Positions 45,350 through 58,451 are shown, numbered from the stretch's first letter. The stretch: 62,622 nt of DNA from Azolla pinnata (GCA_037176905.1 JBBBWG010030643.1:11541-74162), one strand, 5' to 3'. The notes: generated from the sequence alone by a model not told the origin. Program-made: numbers and translations.

Positions 45350-46471
45350 TTAACAGATCTTGTTGAGCAGGTTGCTCGAATCGATGCCGTAGTAGTACAT
45401 CCGGAGGAGAAGGGATCTCCTCTCAGCTAGCAGTGCAAGCTGTCGCTGGGCCATCTCCCGGAGCGCCGCGGCGGAATGTTCCGGAACATTCCGGTCATCT
45501 CTCGCTAGCCTGTTCCTCGCCCTCGGAAGGATGGGCTCGACAAGCATCCTGAGCCGCACATGGCGAGCCACAGCATCGAGCATCTTCCTGCGATCCGCGA
45601 AATGGAGGCGACGGAATGCAACGGTGCCAGATGCAGGCGGGATGTTGAGATCGGCGAGATTCGTGCCAGGTTTCGCGAAGCGTCTGATGTCGTCTAGGGT
45701 TAGAGAAGCATCCCCATCGTCCACTTCCATGGCCATGTCGCAGGCTGCAGCATTCGAAGCCGAGCATGATGATGATGATGATGATGATGATGAAGAAGGC
45801 GATGTCGATGTCGAGGGCGATGATGGAGGTGGAGAGGTGGAGCTTGCTAGCCATAGCCGAGGCTCTGCTTCTAGTAGCAACACATTGCAGCCGTTGATTG
45901 CTCCCGAGAAGCAACCAGGATAGCAGCAATCTCTGTCGCTCTCCCTCCCGTGCAGAAAGAAGGCCAGGGAACCGTCCTCTTCTGATGGCCTGGTTGCCAT
46001 GATCTCAAACACAGGCGCCCAGTAGAGGCCCGATTCCATGCCCTGCGGGCCAAGCTCCTGCGGCATGACTCTGCCTCCCACCGCCGAGAGCAGCCCCCAT
46101 GTGACATAGACAAGACTCCGAAGCTCCGGATTCTGATGCGCCCAGATGCCTACCAGATCCCTCGCGGAGCGGATGAATCGGGCGATCGACCTGTACGAGC
46201 GCACGACCTCCCACCACGGCTCCAGGTCCACGGCCCGATCCCCGTTCCACGAAGAGGAAACGCTCGTGGTCGCGGTCGTCGCGGTCCAATCGCGTGGGTC
46301 CAGAGCGTTCTTGCACTGAGGCCACCATAGCTCGTCGGAGGAGCAGACGCTGCGGAGCTGCTTGCAGGTGCGCCCCAGGTTGCAGAGCTCTGCAGGGGAC
46401 AAGCGGGCGGAGAGATGGGCGAGCACGTCGTGGGGCAGGTCGTGTATGGAGGAGGAGCCGAGGCACGCCAT
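45350..46471 (-). CDS. F-box protein, N-terminal part of an At5g39450/At3g12350-type protein (373 codons, truncated)
   Basis: F-box proteins are substrate receptors of SCF ubiquitin ligases. The frame starts at the ATG at 46471 (MACLGSSSIHDLPHDVLAHL). The F-box is at residues ~9-50 (SPAELCNLGRTCKQLRSVCS, then DELWWPQC). Family blocks follow: VGIWAHQNPELRSLVYVTWG, GLYWAPVFEIMA, FFLHGRE, CYPGCFSGAINGCNVLLLEA, then a Ser/Thr/Pro-rich loop, VAFRRLHFADRRKMLDAVARHVRL, and LLAERRSLLLRMYYYG. It stops at TAA soon after, whereas relatives continue for about 250 residues. A decayed piece of that C-terminus lies at 44700-45122. The F-box itself is intact, so a truncated but expressed protein is possible; pseudogene status is equally possible. 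A longer upstream His/Thr-rich frame is a microsatellite artefact. Confidence 0.8.
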   Translation of the reverse strand: MACLGSSSIHDLPHDVLAHLSARLSPAELCNLGRTCKQLRSVCSSDELWWPQCKNALDPRDWTATTATTSVSSSWNGDRAVDLEPWWEVVRSYRSIARFIRSARDLVGIWAHQNPELRSLVYVTWGLLSAVGGRVMPQELGPQGMESGLYWAPVFEIMATRPSEEDGSLAFFLHGRESDRDCCYPGCFSGAINGCNVLLLEAEPRLWLASSTSPPPSSPSTSTSPSSSSSSSSSSCSASNAAACDMAMEVDDGDASLTLDDIRRFAKPGTNLADLNIPPASGTVAFRRLHFADRRKMLDAVARHVRLRMLVEPILPRARNRLARDDRNVPEHSAAALREMAQRQLALLAERRSLLLRMYYYGIDSSNLLNKIC

Positions 46472-46559
46472 AGCTCCAATCCACAGCGATGGCGGGGATC
46501 GATGAACTTCCTTCCTTCCTGTTTTTCCCCTGCTCCGCAGAGACCCACAACAGAGTACC

Positions 46560-46835
46560 GCATGAATGCATGCAATGCATGCATGTGTGTGTGCATGCAC
46601 GCATGCATGCATGCATGCATGTGCGCGTGTCCGCATATAATATACGTGTGTGTAGGCACGGTGTATGCATGCATGCATAGGTGGTACCCACGTGCATGCA
46701 GGTGCCATGCATGTCGAGAGAGGCATGCATGGATCCTTATATGTATGTATGTATGTGTGCATGTATGTATGTATGTGTGTGTGTGCGTATGTATGCATGT
46801 GTGTGTGTATGTATGCATGTGTGTGTGCGTGCCTG
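46560..46835. repeat. ATGCATGCA / (TGTA)n alternating purine-pyrimidine array upstream of the truncated F-box gene
   Basis: Runs such as GCATGCATGCATGCATGCAT (46602-46621) and TATGTATGTATGTATGTGTG begin about 90 bp before the start codon at 46471 and stop where the satellite begins. The arrangement parallels the array in front of HIT4. Confidence 0.9.
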
Positions 46836-49800
46836 ATGCTCCTGTCTTTCCTCTCCCCATCTATGACACACCATTACTTTTTCCTGCGTATCTCTCGCCC
46901 AGAGTTTCAAATTTCAAAATGTTTGATGGCGTATGATAGCTTGCTGCATTAGCTTTTATTCAAGTGTTTGAAACACTAAAATGTAATATATCATACAAGG
47001 AAGCTATGAGTTTTCTGATACAGGTACTCGTTCTCGTCTTTCCCTTCCTTATCTTTGCCACACCATTACTTTTTCCTTCGCATCTCTTACCCAATGATTT
47101 AAAACTTACAATTTTTAGTATCATGTCAAAGTAAGCTATTACATGACACCAAAAAGTTTGAATATTTAAACTCAAGGCGAGAAATACGGTTGAAAAAGTA
47201 AAGATATGTCAAAACTAAGGAAGGAACTGACTAGGGCGACTTCTTTCACCAAAACACTCTTAGCTCCCTCGTATGATAACGGATTTCAGAGCTCAAACTC
47301 TTGAATCGAAGCCCTCGTACCAAGCTATCATATCGCACAAAAAAGTTTGAATTTTAAAACTCAAGGCGAGAGAAACGACTTAAAAAGTAACGATGTGTAA
47401 GAGCTGAGGAAGCGACTGATTAGGACGACTATCTTCACCAAAAAGTCATAGCTCTCTCGTGTGATATCGGATTTCAGAATAGTTTATAGCTAAATCGAAG
47501 CCCTAATAGCAAGCTATCATCTGGCACAAAAAAGTTCGAAATTTTAAACTCACGACGAGAGAAACGACTTAAAAAGTAGAGATGCGTCAGAATTGAGGAA
47601 GGGATCAACCAGGGTGATTACCTTCACCAAAAAGCTTATAGCTCCCTCATGTGATATGGGATTTCAGAGCTCAAATTCTTGAATGAAAGCCCTCGTAGCA
47701 AGCTATCATATGACACAAAAGTTTGAATTTTGAAACTCAAGACAAGAGAAATGCCTCAAAGTGTAAAGATGTGTCAGAACTAAGGAAGGGACTGACGAGG
47801 GCGACTGCCTTCACCAAAAAGCTCATAGCTCGCTCGTGTAATATCGGATTTTAGAATAATTTAAACCCAAATCGAAGCCTTGACAGTGAGCTATCATATG
47901 ACACAAAACAAATTTGAATTTTGAAACTTAGGACTAGAGAAACGGCTGAAAAAGTAAAGATGTGTCAGAGCTGAGGAAGGGACCGACCAGGGCGATTGCC
48001 TTCACCAAAAAGCTCATAGCTCCCTCATATGATATCGGATTTCAGAATAATTTACACCTGATTTGAAGTCCTTATAGCAAGCTTTCATATGACAAAAAAA
48101 AGTTTGACGAGAGAAACGACTGAAAGAGTAAAGATGTGTCAGAACTAAGGAAGCTATCATAATTTACTGAAGACAAGAGAAACGGCTGAAAGAGTAAAGA
48201 TGTGTCAGAACTAAGGAAGGGACCGACCAGGGCGACTGCCTTCACCAAAAATCTTATAACTCCCTCGTGTGATATCAGATTGTAGAATATTTTATACCTA
48301 AATCAAAGTCCTAATAGCAAGCTATCATATGACACAAAAAAGTTTGAATTTTAAAACTCAATGTGAGAGAAACGGTTGAGAAAGTAAAGATCTGTCAGAA
48401 CTGAGGAAGGGACCGACCAGGGCGACTGCCTTCACCTAAATGCTCATAGCAGCCTCGTGTGATATTGGATTTCAGAGTTCAAACTCTTGATCAAAGCCCT
48501 CACAGCAAGCTATCATATGGCACAAAAAAGTTTCAATTTTGAAACTCACGGCGAGAAAAACAGCTGAAAAAGTAAAGATGTGTTAGAAGTGAGGAAGGTA
48601 CCAACTAGGGCGATTGCTTTCACCAAAAAGCTCAATGCTCCCTCGTGTGATATCGGATTTCAGAACACTTTTCACCTAAATCGAAGCCCTCATAGCAAGC
48701 TATCACATGGCACAAAGTAGTTTGAATTTTCAAACTCAGGGTGAGAGACACGACTGAAAAAGTAAAGATATATTAGAACTGAGGAAGGGATTGACTAGGG
48801 CGATTGCCTTTACCAAAAAGCACATAGCTCCCACATGTGATATCGGATTTTAGAGCTCAAACTCTTGAACAAGCTATGAAATGGCACAAAAAATTTTGAA
48901 TTTTGAAACTCATGGTGAGAGAAATGGTTGAGAAAGTAAGGATGTGTCAGAACTGAGGAAGGGACAAAGCATGTGACATCGGATTTGAGAGTGTTTTACT
49001 TGTGAATTGAAGTCCTGATAGCAAGCTATCATATGACAAAAAATTTTGAAATTTGAAACTTAGGGCGAGAGAAACTAGTGAAAAAGTAAGGATGTGTTTG
49101 AATTGAAAAAGGGACCGACCAGGACAACTGCCTTCATTAAAAAGCTCATAGCTCCTCGTGTAATATCGGATGTCAAAGTGTTTGAACTTGAAAATATGAT
49201 GTTATCCGAGGAAGCTATAAGCTTTTTGATGTAAACTGTCGCTCTTGTCTTTCCCTTCCTCATTTGTGACACACCTTTACTTTTTCCTTCGTATTTCTCG
49301 ACCAAATTTTCAAATTTTAAAAATTTTTATTGCATATAATAGATTACTTCGTTAGCTTTGATTCAAATGTTCGAACTCTAAAATCGAATATAATGCGACA
49401 AAGCATGAGTTTTTTGATGCAAATGTTCGCTCTTGTCCCGATTTATGACAAACCTTTACTTTTTCAATTATCCTCCCGCCTAGAGTTTACAAATATAAAA
49501 TTTTTGATGCCATATGATAGCCTAATTCGTTAGCTTTGATTCGAGTTTTGAACTTTAAAATTCCATATCATACGAGGAAGCAATTAGCTTTTGGATGAAG
49601 GTGTCGCTCTTATTCATCAGTGACACACCTTTACTTTTTCCTCCATATCTTTCGCCCGCAATTAAAAATTTTAAAATTTTTGATGCCATATGATAATATA
49701 TTTCATTAGCTTTGATTCAAGTATTTGAACTCCAAAATCCAATATTATTTGTGAAAGCTATCAACTTTTTGATCAAGGCGCTTGCTCTTTTCTTTCCCTT

Positions 49801-52800
49801 TCTCATCTGTGACACACCTTTACTTTTTCCTTTGTATCTCTTGATTAGAGTTTCAAAACACTTAATCTAAGCTATTGCAAAAAGTTATCATATGACACAA
49901 ACAATTTTCAAATTTGAAACTAAGGGCTACAGATACGAATGAAAAAGTAAAGGTATGATATGCTTGAGGAAAGGTCTGAGAAGGGCGATTGCATTCATAA
50001 AAAAGCTCATAACTTCCTTGTGTGATATCGGAAATTAGAGTTTTAAAACTGGAATCAAAGCTTTTGAAATAAGCTATAAAATGGTGCAAAATATTTTCAA
50101 TTATTGAACTAAGGGTGAGAGATACGAATGAAAAAGTAAAGGTGTGTCACAGATGAGAAAGGGAAAGACAAGGGTGATTGCTTTCATAAGAAACCTCATA
50201 GCTTTGTCATGTGATATTGGATTTTACTAGCGTTTAAAAACTTCAATTGAAGAAATCTCAATAAGCTATCATATGACACAAAAAGGTTTAAATTTTGAAA
50301 CTCAGTGAGAGAGATACGAATGAAAAAGTAAAGATGTGACACAAATGAGAAGGGAATAGACAAGGGCGACAACCTTCATAAAAAAGCTCATAACTTCCTT
50401 GTATGATATTTGATATTATAGTTTAAATACTTGAAGCAAAGCTATCACACGAAGCTATCATATGACACCAAAACAATTTAATTTTGAAAGTCAAGGCGAG
50501 AGATATGAATGAAAAAGTAAAGGTATGTCATAGATGAGGAACAGACAAACAAAGGTGACTGCCTTTATCGAAAAACTCATAGCTTTCTCATGTGATATCA
50601 CATTTTAAGGTTCAAATACTTGAATCAAAGCTATTGCAGGCAACTATCATGTGACACAAAAAAATGTTGAAATTTCAAGTTGACTGTGAAAGATACTAAT
50701 GAAAAAGTAAAGGTGTGTCACAAATGAGCAATGATCGACAAGGACGATTGCTTTCATAAAAAAGATATGAATGAAATTTTTTTAATTTTTAGACTAAGGG
50801 CCAAAGATATGAATGAAAAAGTAAAGGTATGTCGCAAATAAGTAAGGGATAGACAATGGCGATTGCTTTTATAAAATAACTTATAGCTTCCTCGTGTGAT
50901 ATCGGATTTTAAAGTTCAAACACTTTATCAAAGTTATTACCATAAGCTATCATATAACACAAAATAGTTTAAATTTTGAAACTTAGAGCGATACATACGA
51001 ATGAAGAAGTAAAGGTGTGTCAGAGATGAGGAAGGGATAGACAAGGGTTATGACCTTCATCAAGAAGCTCATAATTTCCTTGTGCGATATCGGATTTTAG
51101 AGTACAAACACTTGAATCAACGTTATCGCAACAAACTATCATATGGCAGAAAAATTTCCAAATTTGAAACTAAGGGCGAGGGATACGAATGAAAAAGTAA
51201 AGGTGTGCTAGAGATGAGGAAGGGATCGACAAGGATGTCTGCTTTCATAAAAAATTAGCTAATAACTTGCTTACATGATACTAGATTTTAGAGTTTAATT
51301 ACTGTAAACTATCATATGGCACAAAAAGTTTTTAATTTTAAAACTCAGGGTGAGAGATACAAATGAAAAAATAAAGGGGTGTTAGAGATGGTAAAGGACA
51401 GACAAGGGCGACGACCTTCATCAAGAAACTCATAGTTTCCTTGTGTGATATCAGATTTTAGAGTTTAAACACTTAAATCAAAGCTATCATAGTAAGCTAT
51501 CATATGACACAAAAAAATTTTAATTTTGAAACTCAAGGCGAAAGATACAAATGAAAAAGTAAAGGTGTGTTAGAGACTAGGAAGGGACAAACCAAGGCAT
51601 CTTCCTTCACGTCTTATGATATCGGATTTTGGAGTTCAAACACTTGAATCAAAGTTTTTGCATTAAGCTATAAGATGGTAGAAGAAATTTTGAATTTTTG
51701 AAATTGAGAGCAGGAGATAAAAATGAAAAAGTAAAGGTCTATCACATATGAGGATGGGACAAACAAAGGCAGTCACTACCTTCATAAAAAAGCTCATAGC
51801 TTCCTCGTGTGATATCGGGTTTTAGAGTTCAAATAGTTCAGTTGAAGCTATTGTAGTAAGCTATCATATATAAAAAAAAAGTAAGAATATTGAAAATGAG
51901 GGCGAGAGATAGGAATGAAAAAGTAAAGTTATGTCACAGATGAGGAAGGGACAGACAAGGGTGACTGCCTTCATAAAAAAGCTCATAGCTTCCTCATGCG
52001 ACATCGAATTTTAAAGTTCAAATACTTGAATCCAAGCTATCGCAATAACCTATCACATGCATAAACATTGCTGAAGGCTTACTGCCAAAGGCTTCTGTAG
52101 TAAAAGGCTTCAGCAACAAAGGGTGACGGTCTTCATAAAAAAGCTCATAGCTTACTACAAAAGGCTTTGATTCAAGTGTAAAACACTCTGAAATCCAATA
52201 TCACACGAGAGAGCTATGAGCTTTTTGATGAAGGCAGTCGCCCTTGTCTGTCCCTTCCTGATTTTTGACAAAACTTTACTTTTTCGAACGTGTTTCTCGC
52301 CTTGAGTTTCAAAATTCAAAATTTTTTGTGCCATGTGATAGCTTACTACGATGGCCTCGATTCAAGCATAAAACACTCTGAAATCGGCCAATATCACACG
52401 AGGGAGCTATGAGCTTTTTGTTGAGGGCAGTCGACTTTGTTTGTCCTTTCTTGATTTTTGTCATGGACAAAGACAGAAGAGTAAACAAAGTTGAGATAGA
52501 GACAGAAGAGTATATAGAGTTACGTTACAACAGAGGAGATAATTGGGAAAACGATAGATGAAATTACCTATTGATTCTGTAACTAGTGTTGTTCACCTTG
52601 ATTGGGACCAAGGTGAACCCCTGTATTTATCCAATGCCCTAACTCCTGCAAGCCACAAGAGGGTCCTGCATGTAGGGCAAATATGCATGCAGAGGCTTCT
52701 AGAAAGGTCCAAAACTTTTTGAAACATCAGAAAGCGATATTAAATGTATGTATGTTGTCATTTATATTATAACTTTGTGTTTGATCGATTGGTTAGAATA

Positions 52801-55800
52801 ATCGGTGCTTCAAATAAGGTCATGGGTTTGAAACCTGTTTATATGACATTATCCTCCCTCCAAAACATGGTCTTGGTTTTTGTGGATAACGTTCATTAAA
52901 GGTACGAACTATATTCGGGGCATGTTTGAGATAGTGTGCCCCATGTGGCTTCCGAGATAGGGTACCCTTTTCAAAGGATCAGGTATTACAACTTGTGATG
53001 AAAAGAGACGAGAGTCAAGAATGTGGTCTACCTCATAGTCTTCGTCGGTCGAGAGTTGGATGGGTGATGGAGGAGAAGGGTGTTTATTGGGGATAGGAGA
53101 GAGATGATAGCTTACTACAATACCTTCGATTTAAGTGTTTGAACTCTAAAATCCAATATTACACGAGGGAGCTATGAGCTTCTTGGTGAAGGCAATTGCC
53201 CTTGTCTATCGCTTCTTGATTTCTAACGCATTTTTACTTTTTCGGTCGTGTCTCTTGAGTTTCAAAATTCAAACTTTTTTGTGTCATATGATAGTAATTA
53301 CGATGCCTTTGATTTCTGACGCATTTTTACTTTTTCGGTTGTGTCTCTTGAGTTTCAAAATTCAAAATTTTTTGTGTCATATGATAGTAACTACGATGCC
53401 TTTGATTTCTGACGCATTTTTACTTTTTCGGTCGTGTCTCTTGAGTTTCAAAATTCAAACTTTTTTGTGTCATATGATAGTAACTACGATGCCTTCAATT
53501 CAAGTGCTTAAACTCTTAAATCCAATATCACACGAGGCAACTATGAGCTTTTTGGTGAAGGCAGTCGCCTTGGTCGGTCCTTTCCTCATTTCTTACACAA
53601 TTTCACTTTGTCAGCCATTTCTCTTACCCTGAGTTTCAAAATTCGAACTTTCTTATGCCGTATAATAACTTATTGCAATACGATAGTCATTTCTCTCATA
53701 TTGCGTTTTAAAATACAAGCTTTTTGGTGCCATACGATAGCTTATTACGAGGGCTTTGATTCAAGTATAAAACACTCTGAAATCCAATATCACACGAGGG
53801 AGCTATGAGCTTTTTGGTGAAGGTGATTGCCCTAGGCAGGCCCTTCCTCATTTCTGACACATCTTTACTTTTTCAGTCGTTTCTCTCGCCTTGAGTTTTA
53901 AAATTAAAACTTTCTTATGCCATAGGATAACTATTGCGAAAGCTTTGATTCATGTGTAAAACACTCTTAAATCCGATATCACATGAGGGAACTATGAGTT
54001 TTTTGGTGAAGGCAGTTGCCCTGGTCGGTCCCTTCCTCATTCATGACACATCTTCACTTTTTCAGTCGTTTCTCTCGCTCTCAATTTCGAAATTCAAGTT
54101 TCTTTGTTGCATACAATAGCTGACTTCAAGTTCTTTGATTTAGGCGTAAAGCACTTTGAAATCCGATATCACACGAGAGACCTATGAGCTTTTTAGTGAA
54201 GGTAGTCACCCGGGTTTGTCCATTCCTCATTACTGACACATCTTCACTTTTTTAGCCGTTTCTCTTGCCTTGAGTTTCAAAATTCAAACTTTTTTGTGCC
54301 ATATGATAGCTTATTGTGAAGACTTTGATTCAAGTGTAAAACACTTTGAAATCCGATATCACAAGAGGGAGCTAGGAGCTTTTTGGTGAAGGCAGTCGCC
54401 CTAGTCGGTGCCTTCCTCATTTTTGACACATCTTCACTTTTTTAGCCGCTTCTCTTGCCCTGAGTTTCAAGATTCAAACTTTTTTGTGCTATATGATAGC
54501 TTAGTGTGAGGGCTTTAATTTAAGTTTTGAACTCAAAAATCTGAGATCATGAGAGGAACCTATAAGCTTTTTGATAGAGGAAGTGGCTCTTGCCTGTCCC
54601 CTGCTCATTTGTGACACACCTTTATTTTTTCTTTCATATCTTTCGTCAAGAGTTTCAAAATCTATAATTTTTTATGGCATATGATGGCATGATTAATTAG
54701 CCTTGATTGTAATGTTGGAACTCGAAATTCTAATATCATACGAGCAAGCAATGAGCTTTTTGATGAAGGAAGTGACTCTTGTCTATCATTTGATCATTTG
54801 TGACACACCTTTACTTTTTCCTTCGTATTTTTTAGACCAGAGTTTAAATATATTTAAACTTTTTGATGTCATATGATAGCATTATGTTCGATTCAAGTGT
54901 TTGAACTCTATTCTATAATCTTAGATCATACAAGGAAGCTATGAGCTTTTAAATGCAAGCAATCGCGCTTGTCTTTCCTTTCTTCATTTGTGACATACCT
55001 TTACTTTTTCCTTTATATCTCTAGCCGAGAGTTTCAAATTTTTAACTTTGTGTTGTGATATGATAGTGTGTCTCACTAGCTTTGATTTAAGTGTTTAAAC
55101 TCTAAAATCCGAGATCATACGAGTAAGCTATTAGTTTTTTTATACAATTAGTCACTCTTGTCTTTCCCTTCCTCGCCTGTGACACACCTTTACTTTTTCC
55201 TTTGTATCTTTTGCTCAGAGTTTCTAATTTTTCAGTTTTTTTATGTTATTTATAGCTTACTTCATTAGCATTTATTCAAGTGTTTGAACTCTAAAATCCG
55301 ATATCATACCAGGAAGCTATGACCTTTTTTATGCAGGCAGTAGCTCTTGTCTTTCCCTTTCCCATATGTGACACACCTTTACTTTTTCTTTCATAACTCT
55401 TACCCATAATTTCAAAATTTAAAATTTTTGATGTCATATGACAAATTGTTTTGTAAGCTTTAATTCGAGTCTTTGAACTCTAAAATGCGATACGATGAAA
55501 CTATGAGCTTTTTTATGCAGGCAGTTGCTCTTGTCTTTCCCTTCCTCATCTGTGACACAGCTTTAGTTTTTCCTTCGTATCTCTCGCCGAAAGTTCAAAA
55601 TTCAGGATTTTTGATTTTATATGATAGCCTGTTTCGTTAGCTTTGATTCAAGTGTCAAAACTTTAAAATCTCATATCATACGAGGAAGCTATGAGCTTTT
55701 TGATGTAAGTATTCGCGTTTTTCTTTTCCTTTCTCATATGTGACACACCTTTACTTTTTATTAGCTAAAGTAAAAAGTAAAATTTAATATTTTTTACGTC

Positions 55801-56830
55801 ATATATAATTTTGTTTTATTAGCTTTGATTGTAATATCGAAACTCTAAAATCCAATATCATACAAGAAAGCTATGAGTATTTTGATACAAATAGTTGCTC
55901 TTTTCCTTTCCGTACTTATCTATGATATACCTTTACTTTTTCATTTGTATCTCTCGCTTACAGTTTCAAGTTTTAAAATGTTTGGTGCCATATAATAGCC
56001 TGATTTTATTACCTTCAATTTAGGTGTTTGAAGTTGAAAATCTTATACCACATAAAGAAAGTTTGAGCTTTTTGACGCAAGTAGTCGCTCTTGTCTGTCC
56101 CTTACTCATTGGTGACACACATGTATTGTTTCTTTTGTATCTCTTAACTAGAGTTTCAAAATTTATAAATTTCGATGTCCTATTATAGCCTTCTTCGTTA
56201 GCTTTAATTCAAGTGTTTGAACTTTAAATCTAATATCATACAAGAGAGCTATGAGCTTTTTTATGTAAACGGTCACTCTTGTCTTTCCTTTTCTCATATG
56301 TGATACACCTTTACTAATGCCATCAGATCTGTCGCCTAGAGTTTGAAATTTAAAATTTTTGATGGAATGTGAGAGCTTGCTTCGTTAGCTTTGATTCAAG
56401 TATTTGAATTTTAAAATCTGATATTATATGAAGAAGCGACGAGCTTTTTGATGCAAAATTCACTCTTGTCTTTCCTTTCCACATATGCGATACACCGTTA
56501 CTTTTTCTTTTGTATCTCTCGCCCACAGTTTTTAAAATTTTAAAATTTTGATGTTATATAATAGGTTGTTTTGTTAGCTTTTATTGAAGTTTTAACCTCA
56601 AATTTGATATCATACAAGGAAACTATGAGTTTTTTGATACATACATTTGCTCTTATCTTTACCTTCCTCATTCCTAGCACACCTTTACTTTTTCTTTCGT
56701 ATCTCTTGCTTAGAGCTTTAAAATTTTGAATTTTTGATATCTTATGAGAATGTGATTTGTTAAATTTGATTAAAGTATTTGAACTCTAAAATCTAATATC
56801 ACATAAAGAAGTTATAAGTTTTTTTATGCA
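46836..56830. repeat. ~187-bp satellite array, about 50 diverged units, with orientation switches
   Basis: One unit (A orientation) contains GGAAGCTATGAGCTTTTTGA, GTCGCTCTTGTCTTTCCCTT, TGACACACCTTTACTTTTTC, TCTCTCGCC, GAGTTTCAAAATTCAAA, CATATGATAGCTT, GATTCAAGTGTTTGAACTCT and AAATCCGATATCA. Spacing of the word CTATCATATG between units is about 183-191 bp. A orientation: 46836-47128, 49166-49858, 52153-52450, 53107-56830. B (reverse complement): 47129-49165 and 49859-52152. A chromovirus fragment interrupts it at 52451-53106. Open frames rich in Phe/Leu/Ser across it are satellite translations. Confidence 0.92.
52451..53106 (-). mobile_element. Chromovirus 3' end (chromodomain remnant plus probable LTR part) inserted in the satellite
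   Basis: On the minus strand 53090-52850 reads SPPSPIQLSTDEDYEVDHIL, then DSRLF, and after frameshifts a TFNERYPQKPRP-like word: the end of a chromodomain in a gypsy pol. The remaining 52451-52850 has no coding features and is probably LTR-derived. The satellite resumes on both sides in the same orientation, as expected for an insertion. No target duplication was identified. Confidence 0.65.
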
Positions 56831-57362
56831 AATATACATGAACACGACCATTATATTATCATTATTTGACAATAGGTGCACATCAAAAGAGAAAAAGTTG
56901 ACTAAGATCATAGGGAATGAAAGAAACTTTACTAAATCATAGGGTGCACATAGGAACTTTACTAGATGCAAGTGTCGAACACATTGGTTGTAGACTCTCT
57001 CTTAAAAGTGATATCCTTTCTTTTTTCCATTCTCATTCGGGGTGAAAGATCTAAGATCATCGTAGTGTGGACTCCTACAACCACCTCTGCTACTACTGTA
57101 ATAATTATTATAATTCTCTTATTTGTGAATGTTTCATACCTAATTTGAGTAAAAAATCAAGAATTGGGACGATGGGCAATTTTTTATTACCACAAGTCTC
57201 CTCAACCGTTAAATTTAAATAACTCTTTAGCGTCAATCGCTCCACATTCTTACATGACTTCTCGCTTCACATTTTACTTTCTCAAATATATTGAATTTAC
57301 TCAAGAAAATATACAATTAGTACTTCCCAAACGTTTAGAGAGTTTAAATATAAATTCTAATA

Positions 57363-57393
<31 letters not shown>

Positions 57394-58416
57394 AAATATA
57401 TATACTTCAATTAGTGAACAAAGAAAACATCATATAAGCTATAAAACATGTCTAAATAAAAACCCGGTTAAGGGTTATATATTTCTCTTTAAAAGATCAT
57501 ATACTAATATAATTAAACCCGAATTAATTCTTATGACATGTCTATCATATATGCTTACACAGTCATGTGGACATACACAAACTCTTGCACATGTACATAC
57601 TATATTGTCCAAATGGCTAGCAAGCTTGGCCTGAAAGAAAGTATCAAGAATGTGGTATGAAAAATTCAATCCTCACATATGATGGCTTAGATTTGTCAGT
57701 TTGATTCTAACCTACTCATGTGTCGGAAACTGATGCGCGCATGCACACACACGCACACACACATACATATGTTGTGATCAACCAATGATTGAGCAGAAAC
57801 TCAAATTGTCTTCTTGTTCTTATCATGTCCATACCTCTTAAGAAAGCAAAAGCAAAATCAAAGCGCTAACTCGAGAGCTTGTCCTTGTTGTACAGGGAAG
57901 CAAGATGCGTGGTCAAAGCCGAGGGACCCCGGTCAAAGGATTTGTTTCTTCTCTTCGAGCGTTCCCATTGTGATCGCGGGTGTCGTGTGTGCTACTACCA
58001 GGTTAGGCGCGATCTTCTTCATTGCGCCACGGCGGGTACGAACGTATACATCATGATTGACCCGATCTGACCCGCGCGCACGAGGAGGACACTGTAGCCA
58101 TGTCCGAGGCGATTGGGACGGGGTGGACATTTGGGAGGAAAGGGCGACCGCGGTAAAACTTGCGCCATGTCCATGGCTCAGTGCCCTCCCCCACCCCTCT
58201 CTTTAATGGCCTGCCTCCCTGATCCTGCATGTAACGTACGTTTACGGAAGATGCTATACCACCCGTGAGGTGACATGTTTAGGTAGGGACAATTAATGCC
58301 CACCGTACAAATAACGTATTTCTTCGCATGGTGCCCTCCCGAGAGGCCCGTTATGCTCCCGTAGCCCCGGCCCGAGGAGCCCCATTACGTGTTTATGACC
58401 ATTCGGCTTCCAATCA

Positions 58417-58451
<35 letters not shown>

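Noticed and set aside
53174-53808. Phe/Leu/Ser-rich frames of 66-152 codons in the satellite
   Set aside because: They repeat with the satellite period and are absent or broken in most other units.
57164-57634. 156-codon + frame with varied composition
   Set aside because: It contains an (AT)n-encoded Ile/Tyr run and resembles no family; too weak to call a gene.
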